From Nitzschia sp. DOCU1 (lineage: Eukaryota > Bacillariophyta > Bacillariophyceae > Bacillariales > Bacillariaceae): 64,000 nucleotides of DNA. The stretch is taken from positions 2,604,001-2,668,000 of the forward strand of contig OX595989.1 of NCBI GenBank assembly GCA_951394045.1, given 5' to 3'. A model generated the notes under the pieces. The model saw only the letters and a program-made list of their open reading frames with translations, was not told the DNA's origin and searched no databases. The position numbers and the translations under genes are program-made. Positions 38,428 to 48,508 of this stretch are shown in pieces; position 1 is the stretch's first letter, and the number at the start of each line of letters is the position of its first letter.

Positions 38428-40029
38428 ATGAAGGGGTCGCCATCACTCCCACATATCTTGCTCCTCGTTACGGATCAGTTTCGCTACGATGCCGTGTCGC
38501 CTATCATAACTCCCAATCTGCATGCGTTGGAGCGAACGAACGGGTCGACGACCTTTCATCGTGCCTACTCTTCGACGCCTACCTGCACTCCAGCACGTGC
38601 CGCTCTGCTGACTGGAAAGTCGCGTTGGGCTCATGGTATGCTGGGTTATGCCAAGTACACGAATTGCAACAAATATCCCACGACAGTGCCCCGAGTTCTA
38701 CGTGATCGTCTGGGTTATCGAACAGTGGCAGTAGGAAAGAATCATTTTGGACCTATCAAACATATTCACGGTTACGAAAATGAAACCTTATATGACGGAT
38801 TGTCACTTTACAGGGACGATTACGACGAGTGGTTCAACCAGACTATGCCGAATATGGATCCCAGAGCCACTTGCTCTCTTGACTGGAATGACTGGTTCGC
38901 CTGCCCGTATAGTTACGACGAAGTCATGCATCCTACCTCTTGGACGACCCGCACAGCGTTGAGTGCATTACAAGAATATTTTGGCAATACCACCACCAGT
39001 AATCAAACCGCACCTCTATTTTTAAAAGTCAGCTACCACCGGCCCCACTCGCCGTATGATCCACCACGTCGAATCTTTGAGCAGTACCTCCCCGGCGGCA
39101 ACAAGTCGCACGTACCTCAGCTCGAACGATTTGTGAATGACTCGAGCTGGGATCTTAAGTATAAACATGTCAACATGACGCGAGATGCATGGGCTGGAGA
39201 TCCAGGAGCCATGGCAACGCGTCATACTCGGGCGGGCTACTTGGCAAGTGTCGAGTTTGTCGACGAGAATATCGGACAACTCTTTGCCTATCTACAAGAA
39301 AATAATCTTTGGGATGACTTTTTCATCGTTTGGACATCGGACCACGGGGAACAGAACGGGGATCACTATCTATGGCGCAAAGGATATCCCTGGGATGGTA
39401 ATGCTAGAGTTCGCATGGTGATGAACTTACCACAATCGGCACGTCGCCGTCCTCAACAGAGTCAAGCTATTGTCGAGAACCGTGACATTGCGCCGACGAT
39501 GTATGATCTGACGAGGACTTTACGAGATGTGCATGTTGAAGATCCTCTCATGGACGGGAAAAGTCTTCTTCCGATTTTGACTGGGCAGCAATCATCGGTC
39601 CGTGATTGGGTAGATCTTGAGCATGGTTTGGTGTATAATCGCACAATTCATTGGAATGCATTGGTGGGGTATCTGCAGCTTGGGCGTTATGCAGACGATG
39701 AGTGCACTTTATGGAAGTACATCTTCAATGCTTATGACGCTTCGGAACAATTGTTTTGTCTCGCTGACGATCCCAACGAAACGCACGACTTGGCGCCGTT
39801 GCCTGCCTACAACACTGCCTTGACTACTTGGAGAATGCGAATGGTAATACAATTTGAACGGGAAGGCCGCGGCAAAAACTGGGTCCATGGCAAGCAGCTA
39901 CAAGCTCGATACAATTCGACTCTCTTCGGAGATAACTTTCCCTGCGAGAGTACAGGCAATGAGGCGTCCTTGGCTCTGCAAAAAGGCGGTACCAACAACC
40001 TTATGGTACCCTTGTTGGTTCTGCTATGA
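38428..40029 (+). CDS. Formylglycine-type sulfatase, copy 1
   Basis: 533 residues, no introns seen. The N-terminus PHILLLVTDQFRYDAVSP provides the first metal-binding segment. The formylglycine signature is CTPARAALLTGK (CxPxR), where Cys is oxidised to formylglycine. WTSDHGEQNGDHYLWRKG supplies the Asp-His metal ligands. Several Asn-x-Thr/Ser sequons suggest a secreted glycoprotein, yet no signal peptide is present at this ATG; a 5' exon spliced at the conserved AAAG just upstream is possible. The C-terminus ends in a short hydrophobic tail (NNLMVPLLVLL). It likely removes sulfate from an ester substrate, perhaps a polysaccharide or choline-type ester. A close paralogue lies 0.9 kb downstream in the same orientation. 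Confidence 0.85.
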   Translation: MKGSPSLPHILLLVTDQFRYDAVSPIITPNLHALERTNGSTTFHRAYSSTPTCTPARAALLTGKSRWAHGMLGYAKYTNCNKYPTTVPRVLRDRLGYRTVAVGKNHFGPIKHIHGYENETLYDGLSLYRDDYDEWFNQTMPNMDPRATCSLDWNDWFACPYSYDEVMHPTSWTTRTALSALQEYFGNTTTSNQTAPLFLKVSYHRPHSPYDPPRRIFEQYLPGGNKSHVPQLERFVNDSSWDLKYKHVNMTRDAWAGDPGAMATRHTRAGYLASVEFVDENIGQLFAYLQENNLWDDFFIVWTSDHGEQNGDHYLWRKGYPWDGNARVRMVMNLPQSARRRPQQSQAIVENRDIAPTMYDLTRTLRDVHVEDPLMDGKSLLPILTGQQSSVRDWVDLEHGLVYNRTIHWNALVGYLQLGRYADDECTLWKYIFNAYDASEQLFCLADDPNETHDLAPLPAYNTALTTWRMRMVIQFEREGRGKNWVHGKQLQARYNSTLFGDNFPCESTGNEASLALQKGGTNNLMVPLLVLL

Positions 40030-40927
40030 AACTAGTATCTTGCTCCGAGTCAAAGCTGCAAGGGAGCCGAACAGCTGGCCATTGTAACTGGAGCCGTTCT
40101 CAAAATGCCTTTTGGTGAGCGAGAAAAGCGCACCGCGTTGACCAACGTGCTCTAGCTCGCTATGATCATTCCTACTCTGATTCGAACTACAAGTCATCTG
40201 TCAACATCTCGAGTGGACATCTCTCTACACTCTTAGTAGGATGGACTAGTTCTTACTTTGATCAAACCACTATCTCCACCATCGCATGCAATACGTGAAA
40301 ATAAACGATCGAAAAAAAAAAATCGAGTCGTCAGTCAATTGGTGGTTCGCGCGATCTTTCGATTGATCGGATTCGAGTTTTGTGGCCGCACACGTCGACG
40401 ACGACTATGATACAACAAATGAAAATTCGGTCGAAGTCCGCGATCGCAGTTTGACCGGCCAGAACAACCGGCAATCTGCGTGTGGCCTGCCGTGAGAATG
40501 ATTGCACGTAATCAAAATAATAAAGATTATTGGGAATAAATTTTGTATGATACACTTCGCACCACCGGGATTGGAAACCGATTAAAGTCAATAGGTTCGC
40601 TTCGCAAACCGCTCGCCCAAAGCACCGGACGCTCGGAAAGTATCCTTCTCAACTATTACTGCAATTAAAACTTTGAAACCTGCAACCGAAGTGTCGCACT
40701 CTTTCGCCTCCTCTCATTCAGTCCTTGTGACCTCTGGTATAGTACCCGTAAAACCTGGTATCAGGTACACGATTGATGATTAGGACGCACGTCTGAAAGT
40801 GACCAGGAAGTCGGAAGATTCAGGTGCAGATTCGAGCAATATGGACAAAAATTCTGTCATGGTGAGTAGAGTTTTCTTTTGCATCATCTAACTACTCGCA
40901 ACGCTCTAACCCCACAATAAAGTCATC
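40030..40927. other. Spacer between the sulfatase copies
   Basis: About 900 bp with no convincing gene. A short frame from 40331 to 40591 has no domain. A GTGAGT donor-like site at about 40861 and an AATAAAG acceptor-like end just before the copy 2 start hint at a 5' UTR intron for that gene. Confidence 0.4.
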
Positions 40928-42469
40928 ATGAAGGGGTCACCATCGCTCCCACACATCTTGCTCCTCATTACGGATCAGTTTCGCTACGATGCCGTGTCGC
41001 CTATCATTACTCCCAATCTTCATGCGTTGGAGCAAACGAACGGGTCGACGACTTTTCATCGTGCGTACTCTTCGACGCCTACCTGCACTCCAGCACGTGC
41101 CGCTTTGTTGACTGGAAAGTCACCTTGGGCTCATGGTATGTTGGGCTATTCATTTTTTACCAATTGCACCAGATACCCCACGACGTTGCCCCGAGTTCTA
41201 CGTGATCGTCTGGGTGGTTATCGAACAGTGGCAGTAGGAAAGAATCATTTTGGACCTATCAAATATATTCATGGCTATGAAAACGAAACCCTCTATGAGG
41301 GACTGTCGTCTTACACAGATGACTACGACGAGTGGTTCAACCAGACTATGCCGAACATGGATCCCAGAGCCACTTGCTTTCTTGGGTGGAATGATTGGAC
41401 CGCTTGCCCGTATTGTTACGACGAAGCCATGCATCCTACCGCTTGGACGACCCACACAGCGTTGAGTACATTACAAGAATATTTTGGCAATACCACCACC
41501 AGTAATCAAACCGCACCTCTATTTTTGAAAGTCAGCTACCACCGGCCCCACTCGCCGTACGATCCACCACGTCGAATCTTTGAGCAGTACCTCCCCGGCG
41601 GCAACAAGTCGCACGTACCTCAGCTCGAACGATTTGTGAATGACTCGAGCTGGGATATAAAGTACAAACAGGTCAGTATGACACGTGATTCGTGGGTCGG
41701 AGACCCCGGAGCCACGGCGGCGCGTAACACTCGGGCGGGCTACTTGGCAAGTGTCGAGTTTGTCGACGAGAATATCGGACAACTCTTTGCCTATCTACAA
41801 GAAAATAATCTTTGGGATGACTTTTTCATCGTTTGGACATCAGACCACGGGGATCAGAATGGAGATCACTATCTATGGCGCAAGGGATATCCTTGGGAAG
41901 GCAATTCTCGCGTTCGTACGGTGATGAACCTACCACAATCGTCAAGTCGCCTTCCTCAACAGAGTCAAGCTATTGTCGAGAACCGTGATATTGCGCCGAC
42001 ACTGTACGATTTGACGGGTGTTGTAGAAGATGTACATATTCAGGATCCTCTCATGGACGGGAAAAGTCTTCTTCCGATTTTGATTGGGCAGCAATCATCG
42101 GTCCGTGAGTGGGTAGATCTTGAGCATGGTTTGGTATATACTCGCACCATTCATTGGAATGCATTGGTGGGATATCTGCAGTTAGGTAGTAGTAGCAGTA
42201 GCGACGATGAGTGCATTTTATGGAAGTACATCTTCAATGCTTATGACGCTTCGGAACAATTGTTTTGTCTCACGGACGACCCCAACGAAACGCACGACTT
42301 GGCACCGTCACCTGCATACAAAACTGCTTTGACTACTTGGAGATTGCGAATGGTAATACAATTTGAACAGGAAGGCCGCGGTAGACACTGGGTCCGTGGC
42401 AAGAAGTTACGCGCTCGCCGTCGCCAGAGGACAGTTTACGGGGACAACTTTCCCTGCCAAAGCTCGTAA
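40928..42469 (+). CDS. Formylglycine-type sulfatase, copy 2
   Basis: 513 residues, closely similar to copy 1 along its whole length, with the same CTPARAALLTGK active site and WTSDHGDQNGDHYLWRKG metal site. Differences cluster: the segment after the active site reads SFFTNCTRYPTTL instead of AKYTNCNKYPTTV, one extra Gly occurs (RLGGYR), and an extra Ser run (GSSSSSDDE) appears late. The C-terminus ends NFPCQSS, without copy 1's hydrophobic tail, so the two may differ in membrane attachment. Both active sites are intact, so both enzymes should be functional if processed by a formylglycine-generating enzyme. Confidence 0.85.
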   Translation: MKGSPSLPHILLLITDQFRYDAVSPIITPNLHALEQTNGSTTFHRAYSSTPTCTPARAALLTGKSPWAHGMLGYSFFTNCTRYPTTLPRVLRDRLGGYRTVAVGKNHFGPIKYIHGYENETLYEGLSSYTDDYDEWFNQTMPNMDPRATCFLGWNDWTACPYCYDEAMHPTAWTTHTALSTLQEYFGNTTTSNQTAPLFLKVSYHRPHSPYDPPRRIFEQYLPGGNKSHVPQLERFVNDSSWDIKYKQVSMTRDSWVGDPGATAARNTRAGYLASVEFVDENIGQLFAYLQENNLWDDFFIVWTSDHGDQNGDHYLWRKGYPWEGNSRVRTVMNLPQSSSRLPQQSQAIVENRDIAPTLYDLTGVVEDVHIQDPLMDGKSLLPILIGQQSSVREWVDLEHGLVYTRTIHWNALVGYLQLGSSSSSDDECILWKYIFNAYDASEQLFCLTDDPNETHDLAPSPAYKTALTTWRLRMVIQFEQEGRGRHWVRGKKLRARRRQRTVYGDNFPCQSS

Positions 42470-43364
42470 CAAAATGAATTGTTGGCCTCGGCGAAAAGGA
42501 GGTGCCAACATTCTTCTTACCTCTAGAATTTGAAATCGTGGTTTCCATCAAAGGAAAAACTACTGTAGTCCAACATCCTGCTTACTATTCGTCGTAGTAG
42601 CAAGATTTTTTTTGAAAATCCATAGCTTCTTTAAACGCTACTGCTTCTAGTTCTTCGAATCGTCACGGAAAGGATGACAGCAATGAGCAGTGGCTAGCTA
42701 GTGCATGGTGGCTTGTTGCTCGCATACTCCTGGGCATTTTGGCTGAGAAGTACTGTAGTTAGTAAAATGGCCAGCTTCGACCCGGAGCAAAAGGCTACCA
42801 TAGAGAGTATAAGGCAATGGTACGAAGGTATCGTACCTATATCTGATGTCGCGGCCGCATCTGAACATATATCAAAAAACTGATCGGAGAAATCGAGTCA
42901 CATACCAGGTAGTTTACGGAAAGATATAAGCAGGAAATCTTACCGAATCTTCATAAATAACGACATGATAGAGAATGCTAAATAAACTAGAACTTCGCGC
43001 CCGCAACACCATACTATCAAAGTAACTTATGGGATGAAGAGTTTATCAAATAACTTATTTTAAAGCCAAGTTATTGGCTACGTATAACGCTTACATCTTT
43101 CCGTAAATTACGGGTAGTTCATAATAGTATCAAAATAGTGAATAGTTGGTCCTGGATTGGATTCGAAACACGTCTGTCCTTCGACCAAAAATCTTCCAAC
43201 TTTTTCCCACCAACCAAAACAGCCGCGATCGAGACTTCGGCTCGGCGACGATGATGGGCAACACCCATTCACATCGGATAGTTCCTACAACACTTTTACG
43301 CAATCTGACCTGAAGATCAGAACAGTAAAGAGTATTTTTACTTGCACAGCAAACAGTATCTAAA
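42470..43364. other. Spacer with a possible MITE
   Basis: No confident gene. A 38-codon frame from 42767 (MASFDPEQKATIESIRQWYE) looks protein-like but stops early and could be a gene fragment. A 195-bp segment with inverted ends at 42913-43107 is listed separately. The stretch just before 43365 should hold the SNU13 promoter. Confidence 0.4.
42913..43107. repeat. Short element with 19-bp inverted ends (MITE-like)
   Basis: The left end TTTACGGAAAGATATAAGC (42913-42931) matches the reverse complement of 43089-43107 at 18 of 19 positions. The interior is AT-rich and non-coding. The size (195 bp) suits a miniature inverted-repeat element. I see no certain target duplication. Confidence 0.55.
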
Positions 43365-44088
43365 ATGTCAGAGAAAGCCTTCCCACTAGCCGATGCCGAC
43401 CTGACCGTGGCACTGTTGGATCTTGTGCAACAAGCCACCAACTACAAACAAACCAAGAAGGGAGCGAACGAGGCTACCAAGGTCAGACATGCAGTTGAAT
43501 GAAGTTGAGATTTTGTGTTCTGGTGTTTCTCGCTTGGTGTTGGATGCCAGGTGTATGGCTCTTATGATGTCGAGAGAAGCCTTTGCCGTTGGAAGTGTGT
43601 CCTCCAGAAGTTGTCTTCTTTTTGATCTCTCGCTTTCTTTGCCACGATTTTCGTCGACGATTTACGTTTTATTGCTGTTTGTCGGGAAAACACCGTGTCT
43701 CACATGTGACTTTCCTTGCCTTTCAGACTCTTAACCGAGGAATTTCTGAGTTAATCATCATGGCAGCTGACGCCGAACCGATTGAGATTCTTCTTCATCT
43801 TCCCTTGCTCTGTGAAGACAAGAATGTTCCCTATGTCTTTGTGCCTAGGTCAGTATAATTTGAGGGTGTATTGTACCCTGCTATGAGTTCCTTTCTCATC
43901 TCATCCCTTTTGGAAATGCGCACCACTATACCCACCACTCCGCATCGCATTACAGCAAGGTTGCCTTGGGTCGTGCATGTGGAGTTTCCCGCCCCGTCAT
44001 TTCTTGCTCCATCACAACCAATGAAGCCTCTCAGCTTAAGTCTGTTATTGATGGTATGAAGCTGAAGATCGAGCAGTTGTTGATCTAG
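43365..44088 (+). CDS. SNU13: SNU13/15.5K, L7Ae-family snRNP and snoRNP protein
   Basis: Three exons, 43365-43481, 43727-43848 and 43956-44088, give 123 residues. The splices rebuild [18 protein letters not shown], then [20 protein letters not shown], which match the human 15.5K protein almost residue for residue ([31 protein letters not shown]). Both the kink-turn-binding GANEATKTLNRG and the ACGVSRP loop are intact. The protein binds the kink-turn of U4 snRNA in the tri-snRNP and of box C/D snoRNAs. The 245-nt first intron shows no obvious C/D or H/ACA snoRNA. This is one of the firmest calls in the window. Confidence 0.95.
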
Positions 44089-44448
44089 GCGAATCAATAC
44101 AGCATCCTGTGATTGGTTGGAAAGTTGTGAGAATGGGTGCTCGTGTAATAGCGCCTATTCGGGGTTGTGGTTCATTTCTCTTTACTTCCATTGACGACTC
44201 AAGTGTACTTCTTGGGTGGTTGGTGGATGGGTTGATGAATCTCAATGATCTTGCTGTCCGTGCGTTTGCAGTTTGAAGTTCGGGCGAGCAGTGAGAGAGG
44301 AGACGTTCGTTTTGGCTGTTACTGGATTGGCAGTCAAATCGTATAAATAGTCCTTGTGTTATAATCGTGGATTGTTACTACATTGTGTAAAAGTTCCATA
44401 CTGCGAAGGCAGATCACTAGCTAGACATGGCTCCAACAGCGATGATTC
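44089..44448. other. Convergent 3' spacer
   Basis: The space between the convergent SNU13 and SLBP genes. Short frames only, no domain and no RNA gene seen. Confidence 0.45.
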
Positions 44449-45232
44449 TTAAAGCAAGTCATCGTCACTGTCGTCGTCGGAACAGAAATCTTCATTGTCC
44501 TGGGTGTTCTCCCATTGATCCAACTCATTCATCTCTTGCTGCTGCATGTGAATTAATCCAGCCACAGAATTCGGCGACTCCATGTCCGCGGCAGCTTTCG
44601 CCTCGCCGCTTTCATCGCCAAAGTTTACCAAGAGACCCTTTCGCTTGGCGGCCGCTAGCTCCTGATCTTGAATAGTCATGGAAGCAGTTTCATGTTCTTT
44701 GCCGGCATCCTCCATATCAATCTCATTAGCAACAGAAATCAACGACTTTTGCAAATCCGGAGGGTCGTAACTGTGGAGCGCTCGTCGCCTAGAGAAAACG
44801 GAGGAACTTGCGCGTTAGATCATTGTCATTGGCAGCGATCTGTTGCATGCATAATAGTACTTACCAAGCTCGGACCTGACCCATCCACCGTTTGTTTGGA
44901 ATGTCCAAAGTATAATCAGGCGTCATGGGTGTCTCCATACAGCGTTTTCGACGTTTGTCTTTGGGTACCTGCCTCAACTATTCTTCGTAGCCTGTCGTGT
45001 TTTTTCCGTAGGAAATCATCTTGCGGCGTTGCTCCAGCCGTCGCTTTTGCTCTGGATTCGTGGGATCCAATTTTTGAAAGACCAGCTGATCGGATTCTGC
45101 CACACATGTCTTGGAATGAAATTTGAGTCGCGTCGTCGCGTCGGAACCTCGTTTATGAGGCCGGACTTTGGTGGTGGCATTGGATGATTTTCCTTTTTGC
45201 AAAGTGGAACTCGTTTTCTTTTCTGACAGCAT
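44449..45232 (-). CDS. SLBP: Histone stem-loop-binding protein (SLBP) interrupted by an in-frame TAG
   Basis: Two exons, 45232-44865 and 44788-44449, are joined by a 76-nt intron (GTAAGT...CTAG), giving 235 codon positions. The RNA-binding domain is clear: RRKMISYGKNTTGYEE, then LRQVPKDKRRKR, IPNKRWMGQVRAW-RRALHSYDPPD (human SLBP: INYGKNTIAYDRYIKEVP, then WDQQIKLWKVALHFWDPP). At 44980-44978 the codon where SLBPs have Tyr is TAG. The frame is intact on both sides and no GT-AG intron can remove it without deleting the core motif. Termination there would leave 84 residues and no working domain. SLBP binds the 3' stem-loop of replication histone mRNAs, so a null would be surprising; mutation, allele or sequence error are all possible. 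Confidence 0.8.
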
Positions 45233-46070
45233 GTTTCAATCACTATCCTGTTTCTGGAAGACTACTTCTGGATTGACAATAGGAGAGAAAAGGAAAACAG
45301 AAAAAGTCAATGCTGTTTAAACATCAGAGGGAGAACAAAAGTGTGAGGGAGCCATGACCATCCCCCATCATGTCCATCATGCTCTCGGATGCGCCGCCGC
45401 CGCCGCAATATTAGACGCCTTGGATGCAGGCCGGCCCTCTCGTCTTGTTGCGCGCCTGCGAGCTTTTGATGATGGCGCGACACAAAATTGGACCAATATG
45501 AATACTTCTGAATCCTATGTAAGTACGTATCCATTAGAGGTGATGCCCAACTTACCCTTTGTCCTTGAAGCGCGCTCCTTGCGCTTTGCTGACGCATGTA
45601 GCCTGCTGACGGCATCGCTAAAATTATTGGTTTCCGCAGAACAAAATGATACTTTGGTCAGCTGAAAATATCGACGTGTCCTCGAACAACGTCAGCACAC
45701 ATATGGTTTCTCAGTCCGAAGAAGCAACAATTTGAATAGCCCAAGGCGAACCCCGTCATCTCTGCCCGCTCCAGCGGCCGTCGCATCATCGCGAGCCCAT
45801 CACCATGACGTAACGCCACTCGTGGAACGTTGTACCATTTTCGTACAACGTCTACGTGTGAAAACTGAACGCACGCATCGTGAAAGGGAACCCTTTCGCT
45901 CCCGCGTCGGCGGGCCTTCTGGTTTTCGCCTCTTTGATCTCCACCAATTGCACTGTCTTTTGATTTACGTCATCATTGCATCATCTTTGGGACGCCTTGG
46001 ACCCACCCAACCCACCCGCAAGCTTGCATTTTTCGTATTTCGAAAGCTGTAAGGAACAATACTTGCCACC
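45233..46070. other. Unresolved spacer between SLBP and bZIP genes
   Basis: Both strands hold frames of about 100 codons (plus 45354-45665, minus 45615-45307), each with a good GTAAGT donor. A minus-strand reading around 45640-45560 (FSDAVSRLHASAKRKERAS) looks protein-like. I could not build a complete gene on either strand, so a small spliced gene may be hidden here. Confidence 0.35.
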
Positions 46071-46730
46071 ATGACACAAAAGGCCATGGCAAGCGCTTTG
46101 ATCGAAGCCGCGCAACAGATCGCAGAGATGCACAAAACCGGAGAGAAGCGAAAGGAAGCCCCGGGACACACGCTGATTGCTCCTGCCCCCATGTCGGTTA
46201 GTCCCAGTAACGTCCCCGCCGAATCTTCGTTTCAACCCGCGGCAAAAAAGGTTGCTACTGCAACTAGTAGATCCCGGGCTCTTCGATTGGAACAAAACAG
46301 AAAAGCTGCTCGTGAATCCCGGCGAAGAAAGAAGGCGATGATCGAGGAATTGCAGCGTAGTCTCATGTTCTTCTCCAAGTCCAACGCTGCTTTGAAGCAA
46401 CAGAACGAAGTTTTGACACGTCAGGTCCTTGATGCTCACAGCGTTCTTGCAAAGATGGGAAAGCCAATCCCTGCGTTGGATCCAAAGTTGATTGAAGGAA
46501 AGACCGAAGAGAAAAAGGCCCCGGTGAAGGTTGAGAGTAAGGATCCCGCTGCCGCCACTAAGACCACTGGTCAAGACATTACTTCGATTCAGCCGGGAGC
46601 CACAATGCAGGCCATGGCTACCTTTCAACAGGCTGCACAGGCCGCTATGGAAGCTGCATCGCGAAGTATGAAGGCGCATGGGGTAGTCGTGAACCCAGAT
46701 GAACCAGCGAAAGAAACCAAGGAACTGTAG
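46071..46730 (+). CDS. bZIP transcription factor
   Basis: 219 residues, single exon. The basic region LEQNRKAARESRRRKK near residues 74-90 fits the bZIP consensus NxxxAxxSRxRKK. It is followed by a zipper-like helix with heptad hydrophobics (IEELQRSLMFFSKSNAALKQ, then NEVLTRQVLDAHSVL). The N-terminus is Ala-rich and helical; the C-terminus contains Gln/Ala-rich repeats (MQAMATFQQAAQAAMEAASR) that may activate transcription. No PAS or light-sensing LOV domain is attached, unlike aureochromes. Binding site and targets cannot be read from sequence alone. A 232-codon antisense frame covers the gene but has no independent support. Confidence 0.9.
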   Translation: MTQKAMASALIEAAQQIAEMHKTGEKRKEAPGHTLIAPAPMSVSPSNVPAESSFQPAAKKVATATSRSRALRLEQNRKAARESRRRKKAMIEELQRSLMFFSKSNAALKQQNEVLTRQVLDAHSVLAKMGKPIPALDPKLIEGKTEEKKAPVKVESKDPAAATKTTGQDITSIQPGATMQAMATFQQAAQAAMEAASRSMKAHGVVVNPDEPAKETKEL

Positions 46731-47141
46731 AGTGCCTGGGTTTTGAATTAAAGTCTTTGCTCGGCGCGCTTATATTGGGCAGCGGCACGTCAAGCATGGC
46801 TCTAGGGCGGGCGGAAGACTTTTTTATTTGTCAAGACTATCGTCGTACATATCCTAGCAAACGAACCGTAAAATAGTTCTATTCATGAAACCAAAACTTA
46901 CGACTACACCGCACGAAGGAAGTGCGGTCGGTAAGCGTGGACGACGATTGTTCCTAGAGATATGCGTGGTGCGTATGCCCATCAGCTATCTTGACGCTAT
47001 GTACCTTTACGTTTCCTATACCAACATTTTGAATTGTAGGTCGGTGTTTGCATGGTATTCGCCTGAAGTTGCGCATGTCGCCGTGAATGCACAAAAAACC
47101 GCGGACAACCACATGAGCATTCCGGTTGAACATCAATCGCA
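46731..47141. other. Convergent 3' spacer
   Basis: The space between the bZIP stop and the K+ channel stop. The minus and plus short frames have no recognisable domain. Nothing else is seen. Confidence 0.45.
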
Positions 47142-48508
47142 CTATGGGACAGATGCTCGAAGATCCGAAACCCTTACCGAAACCCCAGGTCGAATGCTCA
47201 GATTGAAGTTTGTCATTAGATCCTCCTTGCTGATGAACCCGTCGTTGCTCTTGTCGAGCTTCTTGAATAAAGCCATTACTTCATCGATTTCTTCCTTTTC
47301 CACCTTTTGAAGGGCGACTAGCATATAGCAGAGAAACTCGTGCGGCGACACTCGATCGTCGTTGTCCGTGTCCATTCGTCGTAGATCGGCCAGTGTCATG
47401 GCTCGCTGAAGGAACCGAGCTTCCATGGCGTCGTTTCGTCGATCGATGTATACGCCAGCAATGCGCCCCAATAGTTCACCGAGCACTGCTACGGCCAATG
47501 GGATCCAGAGTAAACATATACAACGCGTCAACATCTCTGTCGGGCCCAGGTCACCAAAGCTGTGGTTATCGCGTTAGTTTTTGTTCGCAATACAGAAAAT
47601 GGGAGCACCAAAAAAGTGCCATGATACTTACCCAATCGTTGTCCCTGTCACCACCATCCAATATACACTGCGCACGGCGAAACGAGAAAAAAACACACCA
47701 TGGTATTACAAGGGTTAGCACAAGGACCTATCCGAGATGGCTGCAGTATGGATTGCGGTGACCTTACCCCTTCACGGCACCCCATCCTTCCACGTAGACA
47801 ATGGGGGCCCCTAGCACAGCCAAGATTAGAACGACTGGCGCCTCTGCCAAAACTACAGCAAGCACATCGGAAAGAATCGTACGAGCTTCTGACGGGGTGG
47901 CAGTGTCATCTTCGCCAAATTGCTCCATGACCTTAAGTCTTGCATTGGCAATACGCTTCTTCATTTTGTCGTCGTTGCTCTCAAGGATAAATTCACCAAC
48001 AATGCCCAAGAAAATGCCCAAAATAACGATACCGTACATGGCAAAAAAGATCACAAAAACTCTCGATGCATCTGTAGTTGGAGAGAGATCACCATATCTT
48101 TTGGGAGGAGGACATACTGGTCAACGACCCATCATACTAATTTCGCAGGAGAGCCACAATGAAAGAGCCTTACCCGACAGTTGTGAACACCACAACCGAG
48201 AAATAGAGAGAATCGTAGATAGGCCACTTTTCGAACACAAAGGAAAATCCAATCACCGCAACAAGCAGGTATGCCCCTAGATTCACAAAAGCGTACTTCA
48301 TGGCGGTTTTGGACTCCAACCAGTTGTGATATTGAGCAGTGAGCCCGAGAAATTCATCCGAAGAGCGGGTTTCTTCCACCGAGGCATATCCACCCGCATT
48401 TTCTTCCACCAGAAGTTCAGACTCGCTGTCATTCGAGCGAGAGAATATGCAGAAGATGCTCTCGGCCGCGCTCGAGATACCGTGAATGAAGAAGCGCAGC
48501 AAGTACAT
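47142..48508 (-). CDS. Two-pore-domain K+ channel with two EF-hands (TPK-like)
   Basis: Four exons, 48508-48174, 48097-47768, 47667-47632 and 47559-47142, give 372 residues. The splices rebuild two selectivity filters: FTTVG-YGDLSP and GTTIG-FGDLGP. Membrane helices flank each pore loop (FVNLGAYLLVAVIGFSFVF, FVIFFAMYGIVILGIFLGIV, VLAVVLAEAPVVLILAVLGA, LLWIPLAVAVLGELLGRIAG). Two EF-hands follow: DTDNDDRVSPHEF and DKSNDGFISKEDL, both with the Asp/Glu ligands in place, so Ca2+ should modulate the channel, as in plant TPK1. The start at 48508 is the first ATG after an in-frame stop; a 5' exon could add to the N-terminus. Expected location is an endomembrane or the plasma membrane. Confidence 0.88.

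Noticed and set aside
40320..40640. tRNA-like fragments between the sulfatase genes
   Set aside because: GGTTCG-type words occur, but no cloverleaf with acceptor, D and anticodon arms can be formed.
43482..43726. snoRNA in the first SNU13 intron
   Set aside because: An ATGATGT word resembles a C box, but no paired D box, terminal stem or guide context could be found.
44978..44980. TAG read as an amino acid in this organism
   Set aside because: Well-supported genes in the window (CDC26, SNU13) end at TAG in the expected place, so general recoding does not fit.
45981..46679. 232-codon minus-strand frame
   Set aside because: Antisense to the bZIP gene; the Ser/Leu/Gly-rich composition is what the reverse of a Glu/Ala-rich gene gives.
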